A stretch of DNA of 64,000 bases from Gammaproteobacteria bacterium HGW-Gammaproteobacteria-11 (GTDB lineage: Bacteria > Pseudomonadota > Gammaproteobacteria > Pseudomonadales > Pseudomonadaceae), in assembly GCA_002840055.1 (NCBI GenBank), contig PGZJ01000005.1:156340-220339 (forward strand), given 5' to 3'. Position 1 is the first letter of the stretch, and each line of letters begins with the position of its first letter. Made by a program: the position numbers and the translations under genes. Shown piece after piece: positions 34,402-45,458 of this stretch. Below the pieces are notes generated by a model. The model was not told the origin of the DNA. It saw only the letters and a program-made list of their open reading frames with translations, and did no database searches.

Positions 34402-35750
34402 GTGGCAGAAATCCCCTTGGTTTCAGGATTGTAGCTGCTGTGGACCGGGCTGGCGCTGACTTTCAGCAAGCGCGCCAGATAGAAACCATCGTGGCCACCG
34501 GGTTGCGGGTGCAGTTGCCGCCCGTGCGGCTGGGCCAGACCATAGTCGGCCTGGATTTGCAGCTCGCGAGCACCGGCCTGACGGGCCAGAAAGGCCGCGA
34601 TCACTTCGGTATTTTCTGCCGGCAGCACGGAACAGGTGGCGTACACCAACTGGCCACCCACTTCGAGGGTTTGCCACAGGGCATCCAGCATCTCGCCCTG
34701 CAGTATGGCCAGGGCAGCAATGTCCTCGGCCTGGCGGGTCAACTTGATATCCGGGTGCCGACGTATTACTCCGGTCGCCGAGCAAGGTGCATCCAGTAGA
34801 ATGCGCTGGAACGGCTGGCCGTCCCACCAGGTATCCAGATCACGGGCGTCAGCCGCCTTGAGTTCAGCCTGCAGACCCAGGCGCTGCAGATTGTCGCGGA
34901 CGCGCTGCAGGCGCGCAGGCTCCAGATCCAGCGCCAACAGGCTGGCCAGCGCTGGTTCGGATTCGAGAATCTGGCAGGTCTTGCCACCCGGTGCACAGCA
35001 GGCATCCAGCACGCGCTGACCGGGTTTGAGATCCAGCAGCGGGGCTGCCAGTTGCGCGGCCTCGTCCTGAACACTCACCAGTCCCTCGGCAAAACCGGGT
35101 AAGGCCTGCACATCACAGGGTTGCTCCAGGGTGATGCCCTGGGCGCTGAAGGGGCAGGCATGGGCATTTATGCCGTGCTCCTGAAGCCGGTCCAGATAGC
35201 CTTGCCGGTCAGTGCGCAGGGCGTTGACGCGCAGGGTCATGGGCGGATGCTGATTATTGGCCTGGCAGATCGCTTCCCACTGTGCAGGCCAGTCGGCCTT
35301 GAGTTGTTTCTGCAGCCAGCGCGGATGCGACAGGCGAATACTGGGGTCGCGTTCAAGGCTGGCCAGCAGGGCCTCGGATTCACGTTGGGCGCGGCGCAGC
35401 AGGGCATTCAACAGGGCCTTGGCCCAGGGTTTTTTCAGCGCCTTGACCGCATTCACGCTTTCATCAATGGCGGCATGGGCCGGAATCCGGGTAAACAGCA
35501 GTTGATACAACCCGACCAGCAGCAAGGCATGCAGGTCGCGGTCGGCGGCCTTCAGCGGCTTGTCCAGCAACAGCGTCGCCAGACCATCCAGTCGCTGGAA
35601 CCAGCGCGCGGTACCAAAGGCCAGTTCGCGGGCCAGAGCCTGGTCACGGGCTGCCACGTGCTGCAATTGCGCCGGCAGACTGGTGCCCAGCGAAGCCTTG
35701 CCGGCCATCACCGCAACCAGTGCATTGCAGGCCGCCAGGCGTGGATTCAT
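34398..35750 (-). CDS. rsmB: 16S rRNA (cytosine967-C5)-methyltransferase RsmB
   Basis: RsmB (Sun/Fmu) methylates C967 of 16S rRNA. The 450-residue protein has an N-terminal NusB-like RNA-binding domain (about 1-140) and a C-terminal SAM-dependent domain with [12 protein letters not shown]. The two catalytic cysteines lie in DAPCSATGV and [11 protein letters not shown]. It overlaps fmt by four bases upstream and trkA by four downstream. This fmt-rsmB-trkA grouping is conserved in gammaproteobacteria. Confidence 0.97.
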   Translation of the reverse strand: MNPRLAACNALVAVMAGKASLGTSLPAQLQHVAARDQALARELAFGTARWFQRLDGLATLLLDKPLKAADRDLHALLLVGLYQLLFTRIPAHAAIDESVNAVKALKKPWAKALLNALLRRAQRESEALLASLERDPSIRLSHPRWLQKQLKADWPAQWEAICQANNQHPPMTLRVNALRTDRQGYLDRLQEHGINAHACPFSAQGITLEQPCDVQALPGFAEGLVSVQDEAAQLAAPLLDLKPGQRVLDACCAPGGKTCQILESEPALASLLALDLEPARLQRVRDNLQRLGLQAELKAADARDLDTWWDGQPFQRILLDAPCSATGVIRRHPDIKLTRQAEDIAALAILQGEMLDALWQTLEVGGQLVYATCSVLPAENTEVIAAFLARQAGARELQIQADYGLAQPHGRQLHPQPGGHDGFYLARLLKVSASPVHSSYNPETKGISAT

Positions 35751-36700
35751 TGACCGTTACCCAGACACTGACCCGCGGCAAATTGATCGCGGCGGGCGTT
35801 GTACAGATCAGCAAAGGCCATGGCCTTGCCACCGGGTAACTGCACACGGGTCAGGCGCAGGGCGCCTTGACCGCAGGCCACCAGCAGGCCCTGCTTGCTG
35901 CACTCGAGTATTTCTCCAGGGTTGCCCTGAGCCGTTTCGGGCTGTGCGGCCCAGATCTTTAGCGGTTGCTCCTGCCAGCGCGCATGGGCCAGCGGCCAGG
36001 GATTGAAGGCGCGGATCAGGCAGTCGAGCTCAGCGGCCGGTCGTTGCCAGTCGATGATGGCATCCTGTTTGCCGAGTTTGTGTGCATAGGTGGCCAGCGC
36101 ATTATCCTGAATCTCGCCCTGCAGGCGACCGCTAGCCAAGCCATCGATGGCCTCCAGCAGCGCCTGTGAACCGAGCAGTGCCAGGCGGTCGTGCAAGCTG
36201 CCGCCGGTATCGTCCGCGCTGATCGGGGTTCGTGCCTTGAGCAGCATGGGACCGGTATCCAGCCCCGCTTCCATCTGCATGATGGTGACGCCGCTGTCGC
36301 TATCACCGGCCTCAATGGCACGCTGAATGGGTGCGGCACCGCGCCAGCGCGGCAGCAGCGAGGCATGGCTGTTGATACAGCCGAGCCGCGGCATGTCGAG
36401 TACCGCCTGGGGCAGAATCAACCCATAGGCCACCACCACCAGCAGATCGGCCTGTAGCGCCGCCAGTGTCGCCTGATCGTCGGGATTGCGCAGGCGCTCC
36501 GGTTGATAGACCGGCAAGTCATGCTGCAGGGCTAACTGCTTGACCGCACTCATGGCCAGCTTCTGACCCCGGCCAGCCGGTCGATCGGGTTGTGTATAGA
36601 CGGCAATCACATTCAGCCCGGCATCGAGCAGGGCTAGCAGGTGGCTGGCGGCAAACTCCGGTGTTCCGGCAAAGACGATACGAAGGTCAGACGAGGTCAT
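35747..36700 (-). CDS. fmt: Methionyl-tRNA formyltransferase
   Basis: Fmt formylates initiator Met-tRNA with 10-formyl-tetrahydrofolate. The 317-residue product begins [20 protein letters not shown] and contains [20 protein letters not shown], which carries the catalytic Asn and His, and [14 protein letters not shown] start at the ATG at 36700, with AGGA five bases upstream; an earlier ATG at 36733 adds 11 unconserved residues. Unlike the usual tight def-fmt pair, a terminator hairpin lies between the two genes here. Confidence 0.97.
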   Translation of the reverse strand: MTSSDLRIVFAGTPEFAASHLLALLDAGLNVIAVYTQPDRPAGRGQKLAMSAVKQLALQHDLPVYQPERLRNPDDQATLAALQADLLVVVAYGLILPQAVLDMPRLGCINSHASLLPRWRGAAPIQRAIEAGDSDSGVTIMQMEAGLDTGPMLLKARTPISADDTGGSLHDRLALLGSQALLEAIDGLASGRLQGEIQDNALATYAHKLGKQDAIIDWQRPAAELDCLIRAFNPWPLAHARWQEQPLKIWAAQPETAQGNPGEILECSKQGLLVACGQGALRLTRVQLPGGKAMAFADLYNARRDQFAAGQCLGNGQ

Positions 36701-36731
36701 GGCGTTCCTGAGGGCTGCCGGTTGTTGCAGC

Positions 36732-36759
36732 AAAATAAAAAGGCTTGCCGAAGCAAGCC
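36732..36759 (-). terminator. Rho-independent terminator between def and fmt
   Basis: The stem GGCTTGC/GCAAGCC with a CGAA loop (36742-36759) is followed on the minus strand by TTTTTATTTT. The hairpin has a tetraloop and a long T-rich tail, so it is a strong intrinsic terminator. It lies 17 bp after the def stop and 31 bp before the fmt start. Confidence 0.85.
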
Positions 36760-36776
36760 CTGGAGTCGTTCACCGC

Positions 36777-37289
36777 TCAGCCATTGGCTTGCAGTTTGTG
36801 CAGCTTTTCCAGCTTTTTGCGGATTCGGTCACGTTTCAGGTTGGACAGGTAATCGACAAACAGCTTACCGTTCAGATGGTCACACTCGTGCTGAATGCAG
36901 ACGGCCAGCAGGCCTTCACAGATTTCTTCGAAGGGCTCACCGTTTTTGTCCAGCGCCTTGACGCGGACCCGTTCCGGGCGGGTCACGGTCTCGAAGAAAC
37001 CGGGTACCGAGAGGCAGCCTTCCTGCATTTGTTCAAGGTCGTCGGTCAGCGGCTCAAGCTCAGGGTTGATGAAAACCCTCGGCTCATCGCCCTGTTCCGA
37101 TATGTCCATGACCACAATGCGCTCATGCACGTTTACTTGCGTAGCCGCCAAACCTATGCCGGGAGCCGCGTACATGGTCTCGAACATGTCCTCGACCAGC
37201 TGTTTGACGCGCGCGTCTACGACAGCCACTGGCTTGGCAATGGTACGCAGTCGTGGGTCCGGAAATTCTAAAATGTTTAATATGGCCAT
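36777..37289 (-). CDS. def: Peptide deformylase
   Basis: Def removes the N-formyl group from nascent proteins and is an Fe(II) metalloenzyme. The 170-residue protein has all three motifs: GIGLAATQ (44-51), EGCLS (90-94) and HECDH (134-138), giving metal ligands Cys92, His134 and His138. Length is close to Pseudomonas Def (168). It is divergent from the LysM gene, and followed by an intrinsic terminator, so fmt must have another promoter or rely on readthrough. Confidence 0.98.
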   Translation of the reverse strand: MAILNILEFPDPRLRTIAKPVAVVDARVKQLVEDMFETMYAAPGIGLAATQVNVHERIVVMDISEQGDEPRVFINPELEPLTDDLEQMQEGCLSVPGFFETVTRPERVRVKALDKNGEPFEEICEGLLAVCIQHECDHLNGKLFVDYLSNLKRDRIRKKLEKLHKLQANG

Positions 37290-37427
37290 GTCAGTTTGTG
37301 ATGCAATTGTGGAATAAATCTAATTTGTGCTGCTAAGATGATGAGCAGCTTGGAATTAAAACGGTTTTGACGTGGGCAACTGTCCGTCAAATCTGATGCT
37401 GGCCTCTATAATAAAGGGATTCATGTC

Positions 37428-38453
37428 ATGAGGAAAACATTACTCGGCCTTCTCCTGCTCTCCATGAGCATTTGGGTTCAGGCTCAGGAGTCAGTGTTTA
37501 AAGAAGGTCACCCGGAAAGGTACCAGGTAGTCAAGGGCGATACCCTCTGGGATATTGCCGGACGCTTCCTCAGCCTGCCATGGAAATGGCCGGAGATTTG
37601 GCACGCCAACCCGCAGATCGACAACCCGCACCTGATCTATCCGGGCGACATGATCTCGCTGGTGTATATCGATGGTCAACCGCGTCTGATGGTCAATCGT
37701 GGCAACGGCGGTACGATCAAGCTGTCCCCCACCGTACGTGCCCAGCCAATCGCTGAAGCCATTCCGACCATTCCCCTGGAAGCCATCAATGCCTTCCTGA
37801 ATGCCGGTCGCATCATCGATGACCCTGCCACCCTTGACGCCACGCCCTATGTGATCGGCGGCGAAGCGGAAAGCGTGATTGCCGGTGCTGGTGGACGGGT
37901 CTACGCCCGTGGCGAAGTTGACCCGGCTATTCCCGCCTATGGTATCTATCGTCGCGGCAAGTCCTATACCGATCCGGATACCGGCGAGTTTCTCGGCCTG
38001 CATGCCCAGGAAATCGGGAATGGCAACATCCGTGCGACCGAGCGTGACATTGCTACCGTGGATGTTACCCGCACCATGCAGGAAGTGCGTATCGGCGACC
38101 GTCTGATGCCGACTGAAGAGCGTCCGGTAGCATCGACCTTCTTCCCCAGTGCGCCTGATGTCGAGGTCAATGGCCTGATTCTGGATGTGCCCAATGGTGT
38201 GACCCAGATCGGCCAGTACGATGTGGTCATTCTCAACAAGGGTGCCCGTGACGGTCTGCAGGAAGGCAGCGTGCTGGCTATCTACAAGACCGGAGAGCTG
38301 GTCCGTGACCGTATTCTCAACGAGCGCATTCGTCTTCCCGATGAGCGTGCCGGAGAGCTGATGGTGTTCCGCGCCTATGACAAGATGAGCTATGGCATTG
38401 TGCTCAGCGCTACCCGTCAGATGGCGATCATGGATAAGGTTCGCAATCCCTGA
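37428..38453 (+). CDS. tsaP: LysM peptidoglycan-binding protein, TsaP-like
   Basis: The 341-residue secreted protein has a signal peptide (MRKTLLGLLLLSMSIWVQAQ), a LysM domain at about residues 32-80 (YQVVKGDTLWDIAGRFLSLP), and a C-terminal region with repeated beta-type segments. It occupies the position of P. aeruginosa PA0020 next to dprA and def; that locus is described as TsaP, a secretin-associated protein of type IV pili. The function is inferred from position and domain order. A TATAAT at 37407-37412 lies only 15 bp before the ATG, too close to be the main -10 element unless the mRNA is nearly leaderless. Confidence 0.85.
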   Translation: MRKTLLGLLLLSMSIWVQAQESVFKEGHPERYQVVKGDTLWDIAGRFLSLPWKWPEIWHANPQIDNPHLIYPGDMISLVYIDGQPRLMVNRGNGGTIKLSPTVRAQPIAEAIPTIPLEAINAFLNAGRIIDDPATLDATPYVIGGEAESVIAGAGGRVYARGEVDPAIPAYGIYRRGKSYTDPDTGEFLGLHAQEIGNGNIRATERDIATVDVTRTMQEVRIGDRLMPTEERPVASTFFPSAPDVEVNGLILDVPNGVTQIGQYDVVILNKGARDGLQEGSVLAIYKTGELVRDRILNERIRLPDERAGELMVFRAYDKMSYGIVLSATRQMAIMDKVRNP

Positions 38454-38462
38454 TAGTCCCCG

Positions 38463-38486
38463 AACGCCGCCTGCAAGGGCGGCGTT
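38463..38486 (+). terminator. Possible terminator or hairpin after the LysM gene
   Basis: A perfect 9-bp stem (AACGCCGCC at 38463-38471 with GGCGGCGTT at 38478-38486) lies 10 bp past the LysM stop. It is followed by GTTG rather than a T-run, so termination may be incomplete and dprA may be partly cotranscribed. Confidence 0.5.
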
Positions 38487-38511
38487 GTTGCCTGATGATC
38501 AAGGATGATCC

Positions 38512-39615
38512 ATGCACACTACCCTGTCAGAGCAAAGACAGGCACTGCTTGTCCTGTCACTTCTGGATGGTCTTGGCGCACGTTCGCTGACGCGCCTGCT
38601 GGAACACATCCCCTGTCCCCTGGCATTACTCGAAGCCGATCTGCTGCGACTGCAATCAGCAGGCTTGAGTCCGCGCGTTATGGAATCCCTGCAGCGCTAC
38701 CGACAGGGCGACCCACAGTTGCAAAGACGCCTGGATAATACCCTTACCTGGTTGGCCCAGCCTGGCTGCCACCTGCTGGATATTTTCAGCGAGGGTTACC
38801 CTGCTCTGCTGCGGCAGATTGCCGACCCACCGCTGCTGCTCTATGTGCGCGGCAACCCTGAGCTACTCAACGATCCGCAATTGGCCATGGTCGGCTCACG
38901 CAATCCCGGCCCGCACGGTGCGGCCACTGCCCGGCAGTTTGCCCAGCATTTCACCGAAGCCGGCTTGCTGGTTACCAGTGGCATGGCGCTGGGCATCGAT
39001 GGTGCCTGCCATCAGGGTGCGCTGGATGCCGGCGGGCCGACCATCGCTGTTTGGGGAACCGGATTGGCCAAGTGTTACCCCAGGCGGCATGCGGCACTGG
39101 CCGACAGCATCGTTGCGCGGGGAGGTGCACTGGTCTCGGAGCAGCCGTTGGACACCGCCGCCCAGGCCGGACTCTTCCCGCGCCGTAACCGTATCATCAG
39201 TGGTCTGAGCCTGGGCACACTGGTGGTCGAGGCCAGTCTCAACAGCGGCTCGCTGATTACTGCCCGGCTGGCGCTGGAGCAGAATCGAGAGGTGTTTGCC
39301 ATGCCGGGCTCGATCCATAGCCCGCAGGCAAAGGGTTGTCACAAATTACTGCGTGAGGGGGCGCATCTGGTTGAGTCGGCCAATGATGTGCTTGAGGTGC
39401 TAAGGCTGCCCCTGCTGGCGGCCCTGCAGCAGGATGCCAAAACGGTCGCAAGCCCCGCCTCGCCGCTGTGGCCCTGGTTGGACTTTAACCCGGCCAGCGT
39501 TGACTGGCTGAGTCAGCACAGTGGCCTGTCCGTGCAACAGGTCATGCAGGAACTGCTGGATCTCGAACTGCAGGGGCAGGTGCAGCAGAGCCCTGAGGGC
39601 TTTTCCCGGCGCTGA
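38512..39615 (+). CDS. dprA: DNA processing protein DprA
   Basis: DprA (Smf) binds incoming single-stranded DNA and loads RecA during natural transformation. The 367-residue protein has the DprA Rossmann-like core with [37 protein letters not shown] and [18 protein letters not shown], plus a C-terminal winged-helix-like domain. The genes needed for competence pili are not in this window, so activity in transformation is not established here. It is followed by tsaC after 73 bp. Confidence 0.96.
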   Translation: MHTTLSEQRQALLVLSLLDGLGARSLTRLLEHIPCPLALLEADLLRLQSAGLSPRVMESLQRYRQGDPQLQRRLDNTLTWLAQPGCHLLDIFSEGYPALLRQIADPPLLLYVRGNPELLNDPQLAMVGSRNPGPHGAATARQFAQHFTEAGLLVTSGMALGIDGACHQGALDAGGPTIAVWGTGLAKCYPRRHAALADSIVARGGALVSEQPLDTAAQAGLFPRRNRIISGLSLGTLVVEASLNSGSLITARLALEQNREVFAMPGSIHSPQAKGCHKLLREGAHLVESANDVLEVLRLPLLAALQQDAKTVASPASPLWPWLDFNPASVDWLSQHSGLSVQQVMQELLDLELQGQVQQSPEGFSRR

Positions 39616-39688
39616 ACGGTCTGGGCCCTTGAGCCATGGCTGCGGCTCGGCTACTGTCAGCGATCAGAGTATCGATTGTGAGGGCAGC

Positions 39689-40246
39689 ATGCTGGCAAAC
39701 TGGCGTATCAGGCAGGTCGAAAGGGTTCTACATGCAGGTGGCGTGATTGCCTATCCGACCGAGGCCGTATGGGGGCTGGGTTGTAATCCGTGGAAAGCCG
39801 ATGCGGTAGAGCGGGTACTTAGCATCAAACAACGGCCGGTCGAAAAGGGCCTGATTTTGGTGGCCGGCGATATTGACGAGTTTGATTTTCTGCTCTGGGA
39901 CCTGCCCGACGGGCAGTTGGCCAAGTTGCGGCTGTCCTGGCCCGGCCCGAATACCTGGCTGGTGCCACACAAGGGACGCCTGCCCGCCTGGGTTACCGGC
40001 CAGCATGACACGGTTGCCATCCGCGTCAGTGCCCACCCGCTGGTGCAGCAGCTTTGCGCCGTGACCGGTCCACTGATCTCCACCTCAGCCAATCCGGCTG
40101 GTCGGCCGCCAGCCCGCAATCGCCTGCGCATCGAACAGTATTTTCGCGGTGAACTGGATGCCGTGGTACCCGGCGCCTTGGGTGGTCAGCGTAATCCCAG
40201 TATCATTCGCGACCTGCTCACCGAGCAGATTATTCGCCCCGCTTGA
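39689..40246 (+). CDS. tsaC: L-threonylcarbamoyladenylate synthase
   Basis: TsaC (YrdC/RimN) makes threonylcarbamoyl-AMP for t6A37 modification of ANN-decoding tRNAs. The 185-residue product begins [26 protein letters not shown], with [13 protein letters not shown] and [12 protein letters not shown] lining the active site. The ATG at 39689 has GAGGGC four bases upstream; a longer frame overlaps dprA and is not needed. hemF follows after 9 bp. In P. aeruginosa, as I recall, a quinone reductase gene lies between them; it is absent here. Confidence 0.96.
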   Translation: MLANWRIRQVERVLHAGGVIAYPTEAVWGLGCNPWKADAVERVLSIKQRPVEKGLILVAGDIDEFDFLLWDLPDGQLAKLRLSWPGPNTWLVPHKGRLPAWVTGQHDTVAIRVSAHPLVQQLCAVTGPLISTSANPAGRPPARNRLRIEQYFRGELDAVVPGALGGQRNPSIIRDLLTEQIIRPA

Positions 40247-41187
<941 letters not shown>

Positions 41188-41188
<1 letters not shown>

Positions 41189-41997
41189 TGGATCGTTATG
41201 CGGTCATAGGTAACCCGATCAGCCACAGCAAATCGCCGCTGATCCATGGCATGTTTGCCAAGCAGACCGGCCAAGCGCTGAGTTATGAAGCGCTGTTGGC
41301 GCCGCTGGATGGCTTTGCCCAGACGCTGCAGCAGTTTCTGCGAGAGGGCAAGGGCGTGAATGTCACAGTGCCGTTCAAGGAGCAGGCCTGGGAGCTGGTC
41401 AACCAGCACAGCGCGGCGGCCTACAAGGCGGGTGCGGTAAACACCATAATGCGCCAGGGCGATGGCAGCCTACTGGGTGACAACACCGATGGGCGCGGGC
41501 TGGTACGTGATATTCAGGTGAATGCCGGCTTGTCCCTGGCCGGTTTGCGCGTGCTACTGGTCGGCGCCGGTGGGGCTGCCCGGGGTGTAATTCAGCCGAT
41601 ATTGGCCGCTGGGGTCGATCAACTGTGTGTGGTCAATCGTACCGTGCCCAAGGCCGAGGCCTTGGCGGCGTTGTTTGTTGATGACGGCCCGATCAGTGCC
41701 GCGGGTTTTCAGTGGATCGAGGAACCAGTGGATCTGATCATCAATGCCACCTCGGCCAGTCTCGGCGGTGAGTTGCCGGGCATCTCAGCCAAACTGATCC
41801 GTCCTGGCCATACGCTCTGCTACGACATGATGTATGCCAAGGAGCCCACGGTGTTCAACCGCTGGGCGGCAGAACAGGGCGCCGTGCGCTGCCTGGATGG
41901 GCTGGGCATGCTGGTTGAGCAGGCCGCTGAAGCCTTTCTGCTTTGGCGCGGTGTGCGTCCGGATACCGCCCCGGTGCTGGCCGCGTTGCGTGGATAA
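41188..41997 (+). CDS. aroE: Shikimate dehydrogenase
   Basis: AroE reduces 3-dehydroshikimate to shikimate with NADPH. The 269-residue product begins [21 protein letters not shown], the shikimate-binding segment. The catalytic Lys lies in [11 protein letters not shown] and the catalytic Asp in GDNTDGRGL. The NADP-binding motif is [10 protein letters not shown] and the C-terminal helix is [13 protein letters not shown]. The ATG at 41188 overlaps the hemF stop. Downstream is a palindrome-rich gap rather than a simple terminator. Confidence 0.98.
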
Positions 41998-42140
41998 CTG
42001 GCGCAACGCGGTTGGTCCCCAGTGGAGGTGTGGTCTGGATGGCCGTTGGTCGAGGTGGAACTCGACCCTCCCGGGAAAAGCCGTGTGCAGCTCTGCTTTG
42101 CTGGCGAGCAGCACAAGGGCAGTGTTATCACTTTTGAAGG

Positions 42141-42205
42141 GTAGGAGCCGCGGCCCCGCGGTGAAAATGGACACCGCTTTCGCGCTGAGGCCAGCGCTCC
42201 CACCA
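42141..42205. repeat. REPIN-like doublet, copy 1
   Basis: Two REP-type palindromes face each other. The left arm is GTAGGAGC plus the hairpin CCGCGGCCCCGCGG; the right arm is the hairpin GCGCTGAGGCCAGCGC followed by TCCCACC, which is the complement of a GGTGGGA-type REP head. This head sequence is characteristic of Pseudomonas REPs, which are usually mobilised by a RAYT transposase encoded elsewhere. No RAYT gene is present in the window. Confidence 0.8.
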
Positions 42206-42286
42206 GGCAAACGCCCCCCGGGAAAAGCCACTCGCAGTGCAACGTTGTTGGCGAGTTGCATCAGGCTATGCAGACCACACTGAATG

Positions 42287-42351
42287 GTAGGAGCCGCGGC
42301 CCCGCGGCGAAAACGGACTCCGCCTTCGCGCTGAGGTCAGCGCTTCCACCA
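42287..42351. repeat. REPIN-like doublet, copy 2
   Basis: A second 65-bp copy of the same doublet in the same orientation, 81 bp from copy 1. It differs by only a few bases, for example CAGCGCTTCCACC in place of CAGCGCTCCCACC at the right end. High identity between the copies suggests recent duplication or spread of one source sequence. Confidence 0.8.
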
Positions 42352-42451
42352 AGGTAAACGCCTGTCCCTGGGAGGGTCGAGTTCCATCTCGACCATGGGA
42401 TACTGCGCGCAGCGTTGCTGATCCTGAGAGCCAGCGGTCTACCCAGCGGTA

Positions 42452-43267
42452 CTACTGACTACGGGCCTGACGCACTGCCTGTGACAGTGCTGATACCAGG
42501 CTTAGTACATCCTTAACCCCCTGCTCCGGTGTGTCGGCCTTGGCGATCTGTTCGACCAGCGCCGAGCCCACCACCACACCCTGCGCATCGAGGGCGAATT
42601 GCGCCGCCTGCTCCGGTGTGCGTACACCAAAACCGACACACACCGGCAGATCCGTTTGTTGTGCTATGGCACCAAGGGCGTCACGCACCACGGCATTGTC
42701 GGCCTGGCCAACACCGGTCACGCCATTCAGCGAGACGTAGTAGAGAAAGCCGCTGGCTCTATCCAGCACGGCGGGCAGGCGCTTGGCATCGGTGGTCGGG
42801 GTGGCCATGCGGATCATGTCCAGACCGGCTGCGCGGGCCAGTGGTCCCAGTTCATTGTCGTGCTCGGCGGGCAGGTCAACGATCAGTAGACCATCGACCC
42901 CGGCTTCGACGGCATCACGCATGAAGGCTTCCGAGCCATAGCGGTAGATCGGGTTGTAATAACCCATCAGTACCAGAGGCGTGTGCTGATCATCTCGGCG
43001 GAAGGCGCGCACCATCTCCAGGGTTTTCAACTGCGTCTGTCCGGCATTCAGGGCGCGTACCGCTGCCGCCTGAATGGTCGGGCCATCGGCCATCGGGTCA
43101 CTGAAGGGCATGCCCAGTTCGATTACATCGGCGCCGGCGCCGGGCAGCTGCTTGAGCAGAGACAGGCTGACGTCATACCCGGGGTCACCGGCACAGATAT
43201 AGGTGACCAGCGCGGCGCGGTTGGCGGCTTTCAGGTCGGCAAAACGACTGGCGAGGCGGCTGCTCAT
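42452..43267 (-). CDS. trpA: Tryptophan synthase subunit alpha
   Basis: TrpA cleaves indole-3-glycerol phosphate to indole and glyceraldehyde-3-phosphate. The 271-residue TIM-barrel protein has the catalytic Glu50 and Asp61 in [13 protein letters not shown], with YYNPIYRYG, the loop [12 protein letters not shown] and the phosphate-binding [11 protein letters not shown] start at the ATG at 43267, which overlaps the trpB stop by four bases; a longer frame extends into trpB only as an artefact. Confidence 0.98.
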   Translation of the reverse strand: MSSRLASRFADLKAANRAALVTYICAGDPGYDVSLSLLKQLPGAGADVIELGMPFSDPMADGPTIQAAAVRALNAGQTQLKTLEMVRAFRRDDQHTPLVLMGYYNPIYRYGSEAFMRDAVEAGVDGLLIVDLPAEHDNELGPLARAAGLDMIRMATPTTDAKRLPAVLDRASGFLYYVSLNGVTGVGQADNAVVRDALGAIAQQTDLPVCVGFGVRTPEQAAQFALDAQGVVVGSALVEQIAKADTPEQGVKDVLSLVSALSQAVRQARSQ

Positions 43268-44475
43268 AGGGACTTCTCCATCAGACGCAGGACGGTGGGC
43301 ATGTCCTTGTCGCCACGCCCGGACAGGTTGATGACCATCAGGTGGTCCTTGGGCAGCAAGGGTGCACGCTTGGCCACTTCGGCCAGCGCATGGGCCGTTT
43401 CCAGTGCCGGAATAATGCCTTCCTGGCGGCAGCACAGGTGGAAGGCTTCGAGGGCTTCGGTGTCCGTTACGGCGCTGTATTCGACCCGACCCTGCTCGTG
43501 CAGCCAGGCGTGCTCGGGACCAATGCCGGGGTAATCCAGACCGGCCGAGACCGAGTGGGCATCGGTAATCTGACCGTCGGCATCCTGCAGCAGGTAGGTG
43601 CGGTTGCCATGCAGTACCCCGGCTACCCCGCCCTTCAGGCTGGCGGCATGTTTGCCGCTATCCAGACCTTCGCCCGCGGCTTCGACACCGATCATCCGCA
43701 CGCTGTCATCCTCAAGGAAGGGATGGAACAGGCCCATGGCGTTGGAGCCGCCGCCAATACAGGCGATCAGGCTGTCGGGCAGGCGACCTTCACGGGCCAG
43801 CATCTGCACCCGGGTTTCCCGGCCGATCACCGCCTGAAACTCGCGGACCATGGTCGGATAGGGGTGCGGTCCGGCGACCGTGCCGATCATGTAGAAGGTG
43901 TTCTCGACATTGGTGACCCAGTCGCGCAGGGCCTCGTTCATGGCGTCCTTGAGGGTGCCGGTGCCGGAGGTGACGGGGACGATCTCGGCGCCCATCAGAC
44001 GCATGCGCGAAACGTTGTCGCGCTGGCGTTCAATATCGGTAGCGCCCATGTAGACCACGCAGGGCAGACCAAAGCGCGCAGCCACCGTAGCCGTGGCGAC
44101 ACCGTGCATGCCGGCACCGGTCTCGGCAATGATCCGGGTCTTGCCCATGCGCTTGGCCAGCAGCACCTGACCGATGCAGTTGTTGATCTTGTGGGCGCCG
44201 GTATGGTTCAGCTCTTCACGCTTGAAGTAGATCTTTGCCCCACCAAACAGCTCGGTCAGCCGCTCGGCGTAGTAAAGCGGGCTGGGGCGGCCGACGAATT
44301 CAGCCTGAAAGCGGTCCATTTCGGCGAGGAAGTCCGGCTCGGCCATGGCTGTGTTGAAGGCCTGTTCAAGATCAAGGATCAGTGGCATCAGTGACTCGGC
44401 AACAAAGCGGCCGCCAAAGTGACCGAACTGGCCCTGGGCATCGGCGCCCTGACTGAAGCGATTGGAACTGTGCAT
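43264..44475 (-). CDS. trpB: Tryptophan synthase subunit beta
   Basis: TrpB condenses indole with serine using pyridoxal phosphate. The 403-residue protein has the PLP lysine Lys96 in [10 protein letters not shown], the phosphate-binding GGGSNAMG, and [20 protein letters not shown] start at the ATG at 44475, where GGAGGG lies seven bases upstream; an earlier in-frame ATG at 44508 would include that site in the coding part. Divergently transcribed trpI is the expected activator. Confidence 0.98.
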   Translation of the reverse strand: MHSSNRFSQGADAQGQFGHFGGRFVAESLMPLILDLEQAFNTAMAEPDFLAEMDRFQAEFVGRPSPLYYAERLTELFGGAKIYFKREELNHTGAHKINNCIGQVLLAKRMGKTRIIAETGAGMHGVATATVAARFGLPCVVYMGATDIERQRDNVSRMRLMGAEIVPVTSGTGTLKDAMNEALRDWVTNVENTFYMIGTVAGPHPYPTMVREFQAVIGRETRVQMLAREGRLPDSLIACIGGGSNAMGLFHPFLEDDSVRMIGVEAAGEGLDSGKHAASLKGGVAGVLHGNRTYLLQDADGQITDAHSVSAGLDYPGIGPEHAWLHEQGRVEYSAVTDTEALEAFHLCCRQEGIIPALETAHALAEVAKRAPLLPKDHLMVINLSGRGDKDMPTVLRLMEKSL

Positions 44476-44576
44476 GGATTTACCCTCCGTTTGCGATGGG
44501 TTACACAATAGGGCAGGCCGGGTAGGGAAAAAATCGATAAGATGGCCTCAACCTGTGAGAAAAAGTGACCAATGCC
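44476..44576. promoter_or_regulatory. Divergent trpBA/trpI control region
   Basis: This 101-bp gap must hold the trpBA and trpI promoters and the TrpI operator. In Pseudomonas TrpI with indoleglycerol phosphate activates trpBA and represses trpI. A repeated element GTGAG-N5-GTGAC at 44555-44569, just before trpI, is a candidate binding site. No strong sigma70 promoter is visible on the trpBA side, as expected for an activator-dependent promoter. The exact operator is not identified. Confidence 0.6.
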
Positions 44577-45458
44577 ATGTCCAGAGATCTGCCATCGCTC
44601 AATGCGTTAAAGGCTTTCGAGGTCGCTGCCAGGCTGGAAAGTGTGAGCCAGGCGGCGGATGTTCTGCATGTGACACACGGCGCGGTCAGCCGCCAGATCC
44701 GCAGTCTTGAGGCTGAGCTGGGCGTCAGTCTGTTCGACAAGGCCGGGCGCGGTATACAGCTCACCGAGGCTGGCCGGCGCCTGCGCGATGCCAGCCGCGA
44801 GGCGTTTGACAGTCTGCGGGTGGCCTGTGACGAGATTCGCCAGCGCGATCAGGCTGCACCTTTTCTGCTGGCTTGTCCGGGCAGCTTGCTGGCGCGCTGG
44901 TTTATCCCGCGCCTGGATCGACTGAATGCGGCCCTGCCAGAGCTCAACCTGCATCTATCCGCCAGTGAAGGTGAGCTGGACCCGCGCAAACCGGGGGTCA
45001 GCGCTACCCTGCTGTTTGCCGAGCCGCCCTGGCCAGCCGATATGCAGGTTTATCCCCTGGCCGCTGAGCGCATCGGCCCGGTGTTCAGTCCGGGTTATGC
45101 CGGGGCCGCAGCGTTGCAGGGCAAGCCGTTGTCTGCGCTGGGCCATGAAGCCCTGCTGCATACCCGCTCACGCCCGCAGGCCTGGGCTGACTGGGCAAGG
45201 GCCTGCGGCATGGACCCGGCTGGTCTGCACCAGGGCCAAGCTTTTGAGCATTTGTATTATTTGCTCGAGGCGGCGTTGTCCGGCCTGGGTGTGGCTATCG
45301 CGCCGCAACTGCTGGTCGCCGACGATATCGCCAACGGTCGTCTGCTGGCCCCCTGGGGTTTTGTCGATACGCCTAACCAGTTGGCGCTCTGGGTGCCTGC
45401 ACGGCAACCACAACAGCAGGCGCGGGTGCTGGTCGACTGGCTGGAGGCCAACCTGTGA
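44577..45458 (+). CDS. trpI: LysR-type transcriptional activator TrpI
   Basis: TrpI is the LysR-family activator of trpBA that responds to indole-3-glycerol phosphate. The 293-residue protein begins [20 protein letters not shown] with a winged helix-turn-helix ([19 protein letters not shown]). The effector domain has [24 protein letters not shown], closely resembling P. aeruginosa TrpI. The start at 44577 is preferred; an ATG four codons earlier is possible. Its stop overlaps the next gene. Confidence 0.95.
   Translation: MSRDLPSLNALKAFEVAARLESVSQAADVLHVTHGAVSRQIRSLEAELGVSLFDKAGRGIQLTEAGRRLRDASREAFDSLRVACDEIRQRDQAAPFLLACPGSLLARWFIPRLDRLNAALPELNLHLSASEGELDPRKPGVSATLLFAEPPWPADMQVYPLAAERIGPVFSPGYAGAAALQGKPLSALGHEALLHTRSRPQAWADWARACGMDPAGLHQGQAFEHLYYLLEAALSGLGVAIAPQLLVADDIANGRLLAPWGFVDTPNQLALWVPARQPQQQARVLVDWLEANL

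Larger units (their letters stand above)
42048..42394. repeat. Palindromic element with 25-bp inverted ends enclosing two REPINs
   Basis: The 454-bp gap between convergent aroE and trpA has no credible gene. It contains a 347-bp element whose ends, 42048-42072 and 42370-42394, are 25-bp inverted repeats with one mismatch. Each end also has an internal hairpin (GTCGAG and CTCGAC at the left end). Inside are two REP doublets (42141-42205, 42287-42351). Each doublet is followed by a GGYAAACGCC segment, and CCCGGGAAAAGCC occurs at both 42070 and about 42218. It may act as a transcription barrier between the convergent genes. Confidence 0.75.

Noticed and set aside
38512..39615. Natural competence locus
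   Set aside because: dprA is the only competence-related gene here; it is widespread in non-competent pseudomonads, so no competence system can be claimed.
41785..42283. Open frames over the aroE-trpA gap
   Set aside because: They run through REP palindromes on both strands and give Arg/Pro/Ser-rich peptides with no domain.
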